A DNA stretch of 64,000 nucleotides from Cellulomonas aerilata. GTDB taxonomy: Bacteria; Actinomycetota; Actinomycetes; Actinomycetales; Cellulomonadaceae. The notes under the pieces are model-generated. The model searched no databases and had not been told where the DNA came from. It worked only from the letters and a program-made list of their open reading frames with translations. Where the stretch lies: assembly GCF_007991755.1 (NCBI RefSeq), contig NZ_BJYY01000010.1:78064-142063 (forward strand), written 5' to 3'. Both the position numbers and the translations under genes were made by a program. Below, in pieces: positions 48,009 through 55,945 of this stretch (the first letter of the stretch is position 1; each line of letters begins with the position of its first letter).

Positions 48009-49184
48009 TCAGCGGACGGTGTGCGCCTCGTGCACGCGGCCCAGGAGCTCCTTGAGCTCGCGGTCCTCGTACTCCTCACGGAACCGGGTCGGCATCGCCT
48101 GCAGCGCGGCCTCCTCCTGCACCATGGAGGCGTAGATCGCGTCGCGCTCGGCCGGACCCAGGTCGCCATTGCCCTCGAGGTACTCCTGGGCGTGGTGCTT
48201 GATCTTGGACGCGGTGTGCTGCGCCTTGCCCTTCGGGCTGACGAGCGAGGCCACGATGGTGATCACCAGCGAGCCGACGATGACCGCCAGCGACTGCCCC
48301 GTCGTGACCTCGTAGACCGGGACGTGCTCGCCGTCGTTGATCAGCGGGATCGTGTTCTCGTGCAGCGCGTGCAGGATCAGCTTCACGCCGATGAACGCCA
48401 GGATCGCGGCGAGCCCGAACGACAGGTAGATGAGCCGGTCGAGCAGCCCGTTGATGAGGAAGTACAGCTGCCGCAGGCCCATGAGCGAGAAGACCGTCGC
48501 GGTGAACACGATGTACACGTTCTGCGTCAGCCCGAAGATCGCCGGGATGGAGTCCAGCGCGAAGAGCAGGTCCGTGCCGCCGATGGCGACCATGACGAGC
48601 AGCATCGGGGTCATGACCCGCTTGCCGTCGATCTCGGTGAACAGCTTGTCGCCGTCGTACTTGTCGCTGGTGTTGAAGAGCTTCCGGGCGATGCGGATGA
48701 CGACGTTCTCCGCGGTGTGGCTCTCCTCGCTCTCCGGCTTGAGCAGGTTGCCGGCGGTGATGAGGAGGATCAGGCCGAAGAGGTAGAAGACCCAGGCGAA
48801 GGAGTTGATCAGCGCGGCGCCGAGGAAGATGAACCCGGTGCGGGCGATCAGCGACACCACGATCCCGAACAGCAGCACCTTCTGCTGGTCGGCCTTCGGC
48901 ACCCGGAAGCTCGTCATGATGATGAGGAAGACGAACAGGTTGTCGACCGAGAGCGCCTCCTCGGTGATGTACCCGGCGTAGTACTCCGTGGCCATCGTCG
49001 GGCCGCCGAAGATCAGCACGCCGACCCCGAACAGCAGGGCGATGCTGATGTACAGCGCCGACCAGCGGGCCGCCTCCTTCACCGTGGGCACGTGCGCCTT
49101 GCGCACGTGGAAGAAGAAGTCGAAGGCGAGCAGGCCCGCGATCAGCGCGACCGTGGCGATCCAGACGCCGAGGGGTACGTCCAC
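48009..49184 (-). CDS. TerC family integral membrane protein
   Basis: A 391-residue membrane protein of the TerC/Alx family, linked to metal (manganese) export and tellurite resistance. It has about nine membrane segments and the conserved acidic sites: GYITEEALSVDNLFVFLIIM, IAIGGTDLLFALDSIPAIFG-type sequence (AIGGTDLLFALDSIPAI) and FSLMGLRQLYFLI. GTG at 49184 (VDVPLGVWIAT) is chosen because CGGAG lies 6 nt upstream. The C-terminus is a long charged cytoplasmic tail (about 60 residues). I looked for a yybP-ykoY manganese riboswitch upstream and did not find one. Confidence 0.94.
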   Translation of the reverse strand: MDVPLGVWIATVALIAGLLAFDFFFHVRKAHVPTVKEAARWSALYISIALLFGVGVLIFGGPTMATEYYAGYITEEALSVDNLFVFLIIMTSFRVPKADQQKVLLFGIVVSLIARTGFIFLGAALINSFAWVFYLFGLILLITAGNLLKPESEESHTAENVVIRIARKLFNTSDKYDGDKLFTEIDGKRVMTPMLLVMVAIGGTDLLFALDSIPAIFGLTQNVYIVFTATVFSLMGLRQLYFLINGLLDRLIYLSFGLAAILAFIGVKLILHALHENTIPLINDGEHVPVYEVTTGQSLAVIVGSLVITIVASLVSPKGKAQHTASKIKHHAQEYLEGNGDLGPAERDAIYASMVQEEAALQAMPTRFREEYEDRELKELLGRVHEAHTVR

Positions 49185-49533
49185 CGACAGCTCCGTTCCG
49201 ATAGGGATGAGTGGCAGGACGGTGCCCGGCGCGCCGTCGTCGACGCCGCTGCCCGAACCGGGGCCTTGCGACCGAGGTGCGGCGCCGCGGCGGCACTCAC
49301 AGGCGCCCAGAGTAGTCAGCGCCCGCGGTCGCCGCCGTGCAGGTCCGCGGCGTGGGCACGGGCACCGGGTCCGGCGGCCGCCCGCTCCGCGCCGCCTCGT
49401 GACCCGGGCGGGCTGCGATTTGCGTCCGGACCGGCGCGCTGCCAGCGTGGTGCCGTCCGCGGCCGGACGTCGCCGCCACGCACGCGGCGCCGGCGGACCG
49501 CCTCGAGCACCCGACCAGCGAAGGACCGCCCTC
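49185..49533. other. divergent intergenic region between terC and a small membrane protein
   Basis: These 349 bp are GC-rich, with several short inverted repeats but no gene. GATTTGCG at about 49417 is the only AT-richer spot. No clear -10 box was found for either gene. Confidence 0.45.
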
Positions 49534-49749
49534 ATGGCCTCTCACCAGCACGACGACCTCAAGGACGTCCCGCCGGGGCGCGCGGGCAGCGCGGTCCTGT
49601 ACCTCTTCTGCCTGGCGCTCTTCCTCGGCGGCTTCTACCTCATGGCCATCTCCTTCGACACCGGGTCGCCGCTGCTGTTCACCGCCGGCCTGCTGGCGGC
49701 GTGCGGTGCCTGGTTCCTGCCGATGGGCCTGGCCGGCCGGCCGGACTGA
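49534..49749 (+). CDS. small two-segment membrane protein
   Basis: A 71-residue protein with a polar start (MASHQHDDLKDVPPGRAGS) and two hydrophobic segments: AVLYLFCLALFLGGFYLMAI and LLFTAGLLAACGAWFLPMGL, with a short turn between. AAGGA stands 7 nt before the ATG. Length and pattern suit a real small membrane protein. It is ahead of the erythromycin-esterase gene by 74 bp and may share its transcript. Function unknown. Confidence 0.7.
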   Translation: MASHQHDDLKDVPPGRAGSAVLYLFCLALFLGGFYLMAISFDTGSPLLFTAGLLAACGAWFLPMGLAGRPD

Positions 49750-49823
49750 CACCGCAGCCACCACCCGCGGACCGGACCGGCACCGGCCCGGCCGCACCAC
49801 CCCGGCGAGCACCGGAGAGCGCG

Positions 49824-51140
49824 ATGGACGACGACGACATCCGCCGGCTGGCCCTCCCCCTCGACGCGACGTCCGACCTGGACCCGCTGCTGCGGCGGAT
49901 CGGTGACGCGCGGTTCGTCCTCCTGGGCGAGGCGTCGCACGGGACACACGAGTTCTACGCGTGGCGCGCCGCGCTCACCCGGCGCCTGGTGGCGGAGAAG
50001 GGCTTCTCGTTCGTCGCCGTCGAGGGCGACTGGCCGGACTGCTGGGCGGTGCACCGGTCGGTGACGCTCGCGCCGGACGCCCCCACGGACCCGGCCACGG
50101 TGCTGGCCGGCTTCGACCGCTGGCCGACGTGGATGTGGGCCAACCAGGACGTCGTGCGCTTCACCCGGTGGCTGCGCCGGCACAACGCCGGACTGCCCGA
50201 GGACCGCCGGGTCGGGTTCTTCGGGCTGGACGTGTACAGCCTGTGGGACTCCCTGCGGGCGATCCTGGACTACCTGGTCGAGCACGAGCCCGAGCACGTC
50301 GCGGCGGCCACGGCCGCGTTCCGGTGCTTCGAGCCGTACGCCGAGGACCCTCAGGCGTACGCGCTGGCGACCCACCTCGTGCCGACCAGCTGCGAGGACC
50401 CGGTGCTGGTGATGCTGCACGCGCTGCGCGGCCTCACCGACGGCGACGCGGTGCCGTCCACCCGCGACGAGCAGCTCGACGTCGAGCAGAACGCGGTGGT
50501 GGCCGCCGGGGCCGAGGCGTACTACCGGGCGATGATCACCGGGGGGCCGTCGTCGTGGAACGTGCGCGACGGGCACATGGCCGACACCCTCGACCGGCTC
50601 GTGGGCCACCACGCGGCCCGCGACGAGGTCGACGCCGCCGACATCCGGGCCGTCGTCTGGGAGCACAACACCCACGTCGGGGACGCCCGGTACACCGACA
50701 TGGCGCGCGGCGGGATGGTCAACGTCGGCCAGCTGGCCCGCGAGCGCCACGGCGAGGACGACGTCGTCATCGTGGGCTTCGGCGCGCACCGCGGCACCGT
50801 GGTCGCGGCGGGCGCGTGGGGCGATCCGGCGCGGGTGATGACGGTCCCGCCGGCGCGTCCCGGGTCGGTCGAGGCGGCCATCCACGAGGCCGTGGACGCG
50901 GGCTCCGCGCTGTTCGTCGTCCCGCCGGACCCGCCGGCCTGGATGACCGAGCGGCGCGCGCACCGCGCCATCGGCGTCGTCTACGACCCCGCGTCGGAGC
51001 AGTGGGGCAACTACGTGCCGACCGTCCTGGGGCGGCGCTACGACGCGTTCTGCTGGTTCGGCGACACCCGCGCGCTGACGCCGCTCGGCGACGCCGGGAC
51101 GCCCGGCGGCGAGCTGGAGACCTGGCCCGTGGGCCAGTAG
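49824..51140 (+). CDS. erythromycin esterase family protein
   Basis: A 438-residue protein of the erythromycin esterase (EreA/EreB-like) family. The characteristic site is VLLGEASHGTHEFYAWRAAL (Glu and His), followed by FVAVEGDWPDC, GFFGLDVYSLWDSL and VVWEHNTHVGDARYTDM. Actinobacterial members of this branch are rarely proven to cut macrolides, so resistance should not be assumed. CGGAGAGC lies 6 nt before the ATG. No signal peptide. It stands among stress-related genes (terC, chaB). Confidence 0.92.
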   Translation: MDDDDIRRLALPLDATSDLDPLLRRIGDARFVLLGEASHGTHEFYAWRAALTRRLVAEKGFSFVAVEGDWPDCWAVHRSVTLAPDAPTDPATVLAGFDRWPTWMWANQDVVRFTRWLRRHNAGLPEDRRVGFFGLDVYSLWDSLRAILDYLVEHEPEHVAAATAAFRCFEPYAEDPQAYALATHLVPTSCEDPVLVMLHALRGLTDGDAVPSTRDEQLDVEQNAVVAAGAEAYYRAMITGGPSSWNVRDGHMADTLDRLVGHHAARDEVDAADIRAVVWEHNTHVGDARYTDMARGGMVNVGQLARERHGEDDVVIVGFGAHRGTVVAAGAWGDPARVMTVPPARPGSVEAAIHEAVDAGSALFVVPPDPPAWMTERRAHRAIGVVYDPASEQWGNYVPTVLGRRYDAFCWFGDTRALTPLGDAGTPGGELETWPVGQ

Positions 51141-51245
51141 CACCGGGCCGGCAGCACCGGCCGGCAACGCCGGCCCGGCAGCATCGACCCGGCAGGACCC
51201 GGGACGACCCGGAACACCCCGACCGACCGCGACACGGAGGACGCC

Positions 51246-51665
51246 ATGCCGAAGACCACGAAGAAGGGCACCGTGCGCCAGAGCGAGCTGCCCAGCACCC
51301 TGCAGCGCTCGGACGACAAGGCGCAGCGGACCTTCGCCAAGGCGCACGACTCCGCCGCCGAGGAGTACGGCGACGAGGAGCGGGCGTACCGGGTGGCCTT
51401 CTCGGCGCTCAAGCACACGCACGAGAAGGTGGGCGACCACTGGGAGCCGAAGGACCACAAGGGTCCCTCGGACGCGCAGGCGGAGGGCGGCGCCGGCACC
51501 GACCGCCCGACCGCGGGCGGGGTGGACGCCAACGCCTCCAAGAAGCACCTCTACGAGCTCGCCAAGCGGCTGGGCGTCGCCGGACGCTCGACGATGTCCA
51601 AGGAGGAGCTCGTGGTGGCCATCGGCAAGGAGAACGACCGGCAGACCCGCCGCGCGCGGTCCTGA
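51246..51665 (+). CDS. chaB: ChaB family protein with Rho-N/SAP-like C-terminus
   Basis: A 139-residue protein with an N-terminal ChaB domain (SELPSTLQRSDDKAQRTFAK, then AHDSAAEEYGDEERAYRVAF and SALKHTHEKVGDHWEPKD) and a C-terminal module ASKKHLYELAKRLGVAGRST plus MSKEELVVAIGKEND, which is like the SAP/Rho N-terminal nucleic-acid-binding fold. ChaB is linked to cation transport in E. coli, but its role is unclear. CACGGAGGACGCC before the ATG gives a good ribosome site. Ends in a GC-repeat that may stop transcription. Confidence 0.9.
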   Translation: MPKTTKKGTVRQSELPSTLQRSDDKAQRTFAKAHDSAAEEYGDEERAYRVAFSALKHTHEKVGDHWEPKDHKGPSDAQAEGGAGTDRPTAGGVDANASKKHLYELAKRLGVAGRSTMSKEELVVAIGKENDRQTRRARS

Positions 51666-51675
51666 CCGGACGCCC

Positions 51676-51746
51676 GGCCTCCTGCCTGGGACGGTCGGGG
51701 CCTCCTGCCCGGGACGCCAGGGCCTCCCGCCCGGGACGGCCCAGGG
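51676..51746. repeat. three imperfect units of about 23 bp between convergent genes
   Basis: GGCCTCCTGCC(T/C)GGGACG recurs three times with small changes. Each unit carries CCCGGG or CCTGGG and could form GC hairpins. It fills the gap between chaB and the UbiA gene and may stop both. Confidence 0.7.
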
Positions 51747-51747
51747 C

Positions 51748-52584
51748 TCACACCAGGGAGCCGGACGCCGCCACGAGCAGCACGACGTCGACGGCCGCCA
51801 CCGCGATGGCGGCCGTGAACGGGACACGGCTGCGGGTGCGGCGCAGCGCGACGACGACGGCCGCGAGCGCGAGCACCGCGGCCAGCGCGCCGCCGGCCCA
51901 CGCCCCGGCCGCCGGCGGGCCGGGCGGCCCGGCGACCACCGAGGCGGTCGCGACGAGCAGCACCACCGGGGCGAGCAGGCTGGTGCGGGTGCGTCCGAGC
52001 CGGTGCGGCAGGCCGCGCACCCCGGTGGCGGCGTCGTCCTCCAGGTCCGGCAGGACGTTCGCCAGGTGCGCCCCGACACCCAGCAGCCCGGCCGCCGCGA
52101 CCGCCCACCCCGGCGGCACCGACCGGCCCGGCAGCGCGAGCGTCACCACGCACGCCAGCAGCGAGAACGACACCGCGTAGGGCAGCCACGACCACACCGA
52201 GCCCTTGAGCCGCGCGTTGTACGCCCACGCCACCGCGACCGCGGCCACGTGCGTGAGCCCGGCGCGCCACCCCAGCGCGAAGGACAGGCCCGCGCACGCG
52301 AGCGCCGCGACCGCGGCGGCCCCGCCCACGGTGGCGGCGGGCACCGCACCGGTGGCCACCGGCTTGTCGGTGCGGCCGACGGCGACGTCGCGCCCGGCGT
52401 CGATCCAGTCGTTGGACCAGCCCACCGACAGCTGCCCGGCCAGCACGGCGGCCGCCACCCCGGCGGTCGTCCACGGGGACCCGCCGACGCCGGCCGCGAG
52501 GGCGGCGGCGAACAGCGTCACCGCGACCGCCGGGCCGGGGTGGCACGCCATCGCCAGCGCGCGCGCCGTCCGTCCGACCGCCAC
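51748..52584 (-). CDS. UbiA family prenyltransferase of the type III PKS cluster
   Basis: A 278-residue membrane prenyltransferase of the UbiA superfamily with about eight segments. Both Asp-rich motifs are present: GWSNDWIDAGRDVAVGRTDK and LANVLPDLEDDAATGVRGLP. It should attach a prenyl chain to an aromatic acceptor. GTG start with GAGGGGG nearby; TACGTT at 52619-52624 (minus strand) is a likely -10. It diverges from the T3PKS gene with 76 bp between, so one regulated region can drive both. Prenyl length and acceptor are not visible. Confidence 0.92.
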   Translation of the reverse strand: MAVGRTARALAMACHPGPAVAVTLFAAALAAGVGGSPWTTAGVAAAVLAGQLSVGWSNDWIDAGRDVAVGRTDKPVATGAVPAATVGGAAAVAALACAGLSFALGWRAGLTHVAAVAVAWAYNARLKGSVWSWLPYAVSFSLLACVVTLALPGRSVPPGWAVAAAGLLGVGAHLANVLPDLEDDAATGVRGLPHRLGRTRTSLLAPVVLLVATASVVAGPPGPPAAGAWAGGALAAVLALAAVVVALRRTRSRVPFTAAIAVAAVDVVLLVAASGSLV

Positions 52585-52660
52585 ACCCGCCCCCTCGTCG
52601 CCGTGCCACCCGCGGCCGAACGTACCGGCCCCTCCCAGGACGCCGTGGCACGATGCCGGG

Positions 52661-53740
52661 ATGTCGCGCATCGCTGCGGTCGCCCCCGCCCTGCCTCCGT
52701 ACGCGTACACCCAGGACGAGATCACGGCGGAGCTCGCGCCGCTCATCACGCCGGACGCGGCGTCCCCGCGGCGGGCGGTGCTGGAGCGGCTGCACGCCGC
52801 GGCCGGGGTCAGCACCCGGCACCTGGCGATGCCGCTCGAGCGGTACCGCGACCTGACCACGTTCGGGCAGGCCAACGACCTGTTCATCTCGGTCGGGCTG
52901 GACCTCGCCGAGCAGGCGGTCCGGGACGCGCTCAAGGTGTCCGGCCTGGTCCCGGAGGACATCGACCACATCTTCTTCACCTCCGTCACCGGGATCTCGG
53001 CGCCGTCGCTGGACGCCCTGCTCGTGCCGCGCCTGGGCATGCGCTCCGACGTCCGGCGGGTCCCGGTGTTCGGCCTGGGCTGCGTGGCCGGGGCGGCCGG
53101 CATCGCCCGCGTGCACGACTACCTCCTCGGCCACCCGGACGACGTCGCGGTGCTGGTGTCCGTCGAGCTGTGCTCGCTGACCCTGCAGCGCGACGACGAC
53201 TCGATGGCCAACCTCGTCTCCAGCGGGCTGTTCGGCGACGGCGCGGCCGCGGTCGTCATGGTCGGCGACCGGCGGGCCGCGGCCGGCGGCCTGACCGGGC
53301 CCGACGTCGTCGGCACGGCCAGCCGCCTGTACCCCGACACCGAGGGCCTGCTCGGCTGGGACGTCGGCGGGACGGGGTTCCGGATCGTGCTGTCCGCGAG
53401 CCTGGCCGACGTCGTCGAGCGCCACCTGGGCGAGGACGTCGAGCGCCTGCTGGAGGCGCACGGCCTGGCGCCGGCCGACGTCGACACCTGGGTCGCGCAC
53501 ACCGGTGGCCCCCGCGTGCTGGAGGCGGTGCAGCGGACCCTCGGCCTCGAGGCGCACGACCTGCAGCTGAGCCGTCAGTCGCTGGACCGGGTGGGCAACC
53601 TGTCGTCGTCGGCGGTCCTGCACGTGCTCGCGGACACCCTGGCGGCGGGCACCGCACCGCCCGGCGGGACCGGGGTGCTGTTCGCGATGGGCCCGGGCAT
53701 CTGCGCCGAGCTCGTCCTGCTGAGCTGGCCGGAGGACTGA
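52661..53740 (+). CDS. type III polyketide synthase (alkylresorcinol-type)
   Basis: A 359-residue type III polyketide synthase of the thiolase fold. The catalytic triad is complete: Cys141 in FGLGCVAGAAG, His280 in VAHTGGPRVLEAV and Asn313 in VGNLSSSAVLHVL. The closing loop is FAMGPGICAELVLLSW. Such actinobacterial enzymes extend a fatty acyl starter with malonyl units to alkylresorcinols or pyrones. CACGAT 6 nt upstream may be a weak leaderless -10. The next genes follow within 3-8 bp. The neighbours point to methylation, oxidation and prenylation of the ring. Confidence 0.96.
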   Translation: MSRIAAVAPALPPYAYTQDEITAELAPLITPDAASPRRAVLERLHAAAGVSTRHLAMPLERYRDLTTFGQANDLFISVGLDLAEQAVRDALKVSGLVPEDIDHIFFTSVTGISAPSLDALLVPRLGMRSDVRRVPVFGLGCVAGAAGIARVHDYLLGHPDDVAVLVSVELCSLTLQRDDDSMANLVSSGLFGDGAAAVVMVGDRRAAAGGLTGPDVVGTASRLYPDTEGLLGWDVGGTGFRIVLSASLADVVERHLGEDVERLLEAHGLAPADVDTWVAHTGGPRVLEAVQRTLGLEAHDLQLSRQSLDRVGNLSSSAVLHVLADTLAAGTAPPGGTGVLFAMGPGICAELVLLSWPED

Positions 53741-53743
53741 GGC

Positions 53744-54274
53744 GTGCTGCTCCTCTTCGACCTCGTCATCGCCGCGGTGGCGCTGGAGCGGCTCGCCGAG
53801 CTGGTGGTGGCGACCCGGCACGCCCGGTGGGCGTTCGAGCGCGGCGGCGTCGAGCTCGGCCGCGGTCACTACCCCCCGATGGTCGCGCTGCACACCGCGC
53901 TGCTGGTCGCGTGCCTGGCCGAGGCGCACCTGGCCGACCGCCCGTTCCTGCCGGCCCTGGGCTGGACCGCGCTGGCGCTCGCCGTCGGCAGCCAGGCGCT
54001 GCGCTGGTGGTGCATCGCGACCCTGGGCAAGCAGTGGAACACCCGGGTCATCGTCGTCCCCGGTGCGCCGCTGGTCAGCCGCGGCCCGTACCGGTGGCTG
54101 AGCCACCCGAACTACGTCGCCGTGGTCGTGGAGGGCATCGCCCTGCCGCTCGTCCACACCGCGTGGGTCACCGCGCTGGCGTTCACGGTGCTCAACGCCG
54201 TCCTGCTGCTGCGGTTCCGGATCCCCACCGAGGAGCGCGCCCTGGACACCCTGGCGGCCGGGCCGCGCCCGTGA
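53744..54274 (+). CDS. isoprenylcysteine methyltransferase (ICMT)-like methyltransferase
   Basis: A 176-residue integral membrane protein of the ICMT family. The SAM-binding C-terminal signature is LVSRGPYRWLSHPNYVAVVV, and GKQWNTRVIVVPGAPLV lies before it. Five hydrophobic segments are visible. In T3PKS clusters this family methylates a phenolic oxygen, so O-methylation of the resorcinol is likely. The GTG start is 3 nt after the T3PKS stop. It lies in the same transcript as the T3PKS. Confidence 0.93.
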   Translation: MLLLFDLVIAAVALERLAELVVATRHARWAFERGGVELGRGHYPPMVALHTALLVACLAEAHLADRPFLPALGWTALALAVGSQALRWWCIATLGKQWNTRVIVVPGAPLVSRGPYRWLSHPNYVAVVVEGIALPLVHTAWVTALAFTVLNAVLLLRFRIPTEERALDTLAAGPRP

Positions 54275-54281
54275 GGACCCC

Positions 54282-55310
54282 GTGAGCGCCCGGTTCGACG
54301 CCGACGTGCTGGTCGTCGGCGGCGGGCCGGTCGGCCTGGCCGCCGCGATCGAGGCGACGCTGGCCGGCCTGCGTGCGGTCGTCGTCGAGCCCCGCGACGG
54401 GCCGGTCGACAAGGCGTGCGGCGAGGGCCTGATGCCCGGCGCGGTGACCGCGCTCGCCCGGCTGGGCGTCCACCCGCACGGGCACCCGCTGGCCGGGATC
54501 CGCTACCAGGACGCCCGGCGGCGCGTCACGCACCGCTTCCGCGCCAGCACCGGTCTGGGCGTGCGCCGCACGACCCTGCACGCGGCGCTCGCGGCCCGCG
54601 CGGACGAGCTCGGGGTGGAGCGCGTCAGCGACCGGGTCACGGGCCTCGTGCAGGACCGGGAGTCGGTCACCGCTGCCGGTCTGCGCGCCCGGTGGCTGTT
54701 CGGGTGCGACGGCCTGCACTCCACCGTCCGGCGGCTGGCCGGCCTGGAGACGGCCGCGCACGGGCCGCGCCGGTACGGCGTACGGCGCCACTTCCGCGTC
54801 GCCCCGTGGACCGACGTCGTGGAGGTGCACTGGGGGCGGGCGACGGAGGCGTACGTGACGCCGGTCGACGACGGCCTGGTGGGCGTCGCGCTGCTCGGCC
54901 CGCCCCGCACGGACTTCACCGCCACCCTGGCGACCTTCCCCGACCTGGCCGCGCACCTGGACGGCGCCGAGCCGGACGCCCCGGTGCGCGGCGCCGGCCC
55001 GCTGCGGCAGCGGACGTCCGCCCGGACACGGGGCCGGGTCCGGCTGGTCGGGGACGCCTCGGGGTACGTCGACGCGCTCACCGGCGAGGGCCTGCGCGTC
55101 GGGCTGGCGCAGGCCGCGGCCGCCGTCGCGACCCTGGACGCCCCGGCGGCCCGGTACGAGCACGCGTGGGCGGCCTCCACCCGCGACTACCGGCACCTGA
55201 CGACCGGGCTGATCGCGGCCGCCACGTCGCCGGCACGCGGGGGCATCGTCCCGCTGGCCACGCACGTGCCCGCGCTGTTCGGCGCGGTCGTGGAACGGCT
55301 CGCCCGGTGA
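54282..55310 (+). CDS. FAD-dependent oxidoreductase (geranylgeranyl-reductase-like) of the T3PKS cluster
   Basis: A 342-residue flavoprotein. The Rossmann motif is VLVVGGGPVGLAAAIEA, and DKACGEGLMPGAV is typical of the geranylgeranyl reductase/FixC branch; GCDGLHSTVR (DG) and RLVGDASGYVDALTGEGLRV (GD) follow. It could hydroxylate the resorcinol ring or saturate a prenyl chain; sequence alone does not decide. The GTG start is 7 nt after the methyltransferase stop. Its TGA overlaps the GTG of a metallophosphoesterase. Membrane segments are absent. Confidence 0.93.
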   Translation: MSARFDADVLVVGGGPVGLAAAIEATLAGLRAVVVEPRDGPVDKACGEGLMPGAVTALARLGVHPHGHPLAGIRYQDARRRVTHRFRASTGLGVRRTTLHAALAARADELGVERVSDRVTGLVQDRESVTAAGLRARWLFGCDGLHSTVRRLAGLETAAHGPRRYGVRRHFRVAPWTDVVEVHWGRATEAYVTPVDDGLVGVALLGPPRTDFTATLATFPDLAAHLDGAEPDAPVRGAGPLRQRTSARTRGRVRLVGDASGYVDALTGEGLRVGLAQAAAAVATLDAPAARYEHAWAASTRDYRHLTTGLIAAATSPARGGIVPLATHVPALFGAVVERLAR

Positions 55311-55822
55311 CGCCCGAGGCGCTGCGCCTGCTGCTGCTCGCCGACACCCACGTGCCGCGGCGGGCCCGGGACCTCCCCGACGCCGTCTGGTCCGCCGTCG
55401 ACGCGGCCGACGTCGTCGTGCACGCCGGGGACTGGGTCGACATCGCGCTCCTGGACGCGCTCGAGGCGCGCTCGACCCGCCTGGTGGCCTGCTACGGCAA
55501 CAACGACGGGCCCGCGCTGCGCTCCCGCCTGCCGCTGGTGGCGCACGCGGAGCTCGGCGGCCTGCGGGTCGGCGTCGTGCACGAGACCGGCCAGGCCGCC
55601 GGCCGCGAGGCGCGGTGCGACGCCGCGCACCCGGGGCTGGACCTGCTGGTGTTCGGGCACAGCCACATCCCGTGGGACAGCACCACGCCGGCCGGGATGC
55701 GGCTGCTCAACCCCGGCTCCCCCACCGACCGCCGCCGCCAGCCGACCTGCACGTACGTGACCGCCACCGCATCCGGGGGCCGGCTCGGCGACGTCGTCCT
55801 GCACCGGCTGCCCGTGCGCTGA
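55307..55822 (+). CDS. YfcE/MJ0936-type metallophosphoesterase
   Basis: A 171-residue calcineurin-like phosphoesterase. The metal motifs are LLADTHVPRR (D-x-H), VVHAGDWVD (G-D), YGNNDGPAL (G-N-N-D) and LLVFGHSHIPWD (G-H-x-H). It is of the compact YfcE/MJ0936 class that splits phosphodiesters. The GTG is coupled by GTGA to the flavoprotein gene, so it is made with the T3PKS cluster. Its role there is unclear; it could be a passenger. Next comes the trehalose operon after a 123-bp gap. Confidence 0.92.
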   Translation: MTPEALRLLLLADTHVPRRARDLPDAVWSAVDAADVVVHAGDWVDIALLDALEARSTRLVACYGNNDGPALRSRLPLVAHAELGGLRVGVVHETGQAAGREARCDAAHPGLDLLVFGHSHIPWDSTTPAGMRLLNPGSPTDRRRQPTCTYVTATASGGRLGDVVLHRLPVR

Positions 55823-55945
55823 CGCCGCGTCCACCTGACCTGCTGCGTCCACCTGTCGGACGGCCGCCGGGGCCGGCCTGTGCCGTTGGTCGCGTTCGGC
55901 CACTTCGCCGCGCGGACACCCGGGCTCCCCTGGCACCCTGTGCTC

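Noticed and set aside
49185..49530. yybP-ykoY manganese riboswitch upstream of terC
   Set aside because: Known for Alx/TerC genes, but the conserved GGGGAGTAG-type start and aptamer pattern are not present on the minus strand.
49824..51140. Macrolide resistance gene
   Set aside because: The family name is erythromycin esterase, but members of this actinobacterial branch are not shown to cut macrolides; only the family is claimed.
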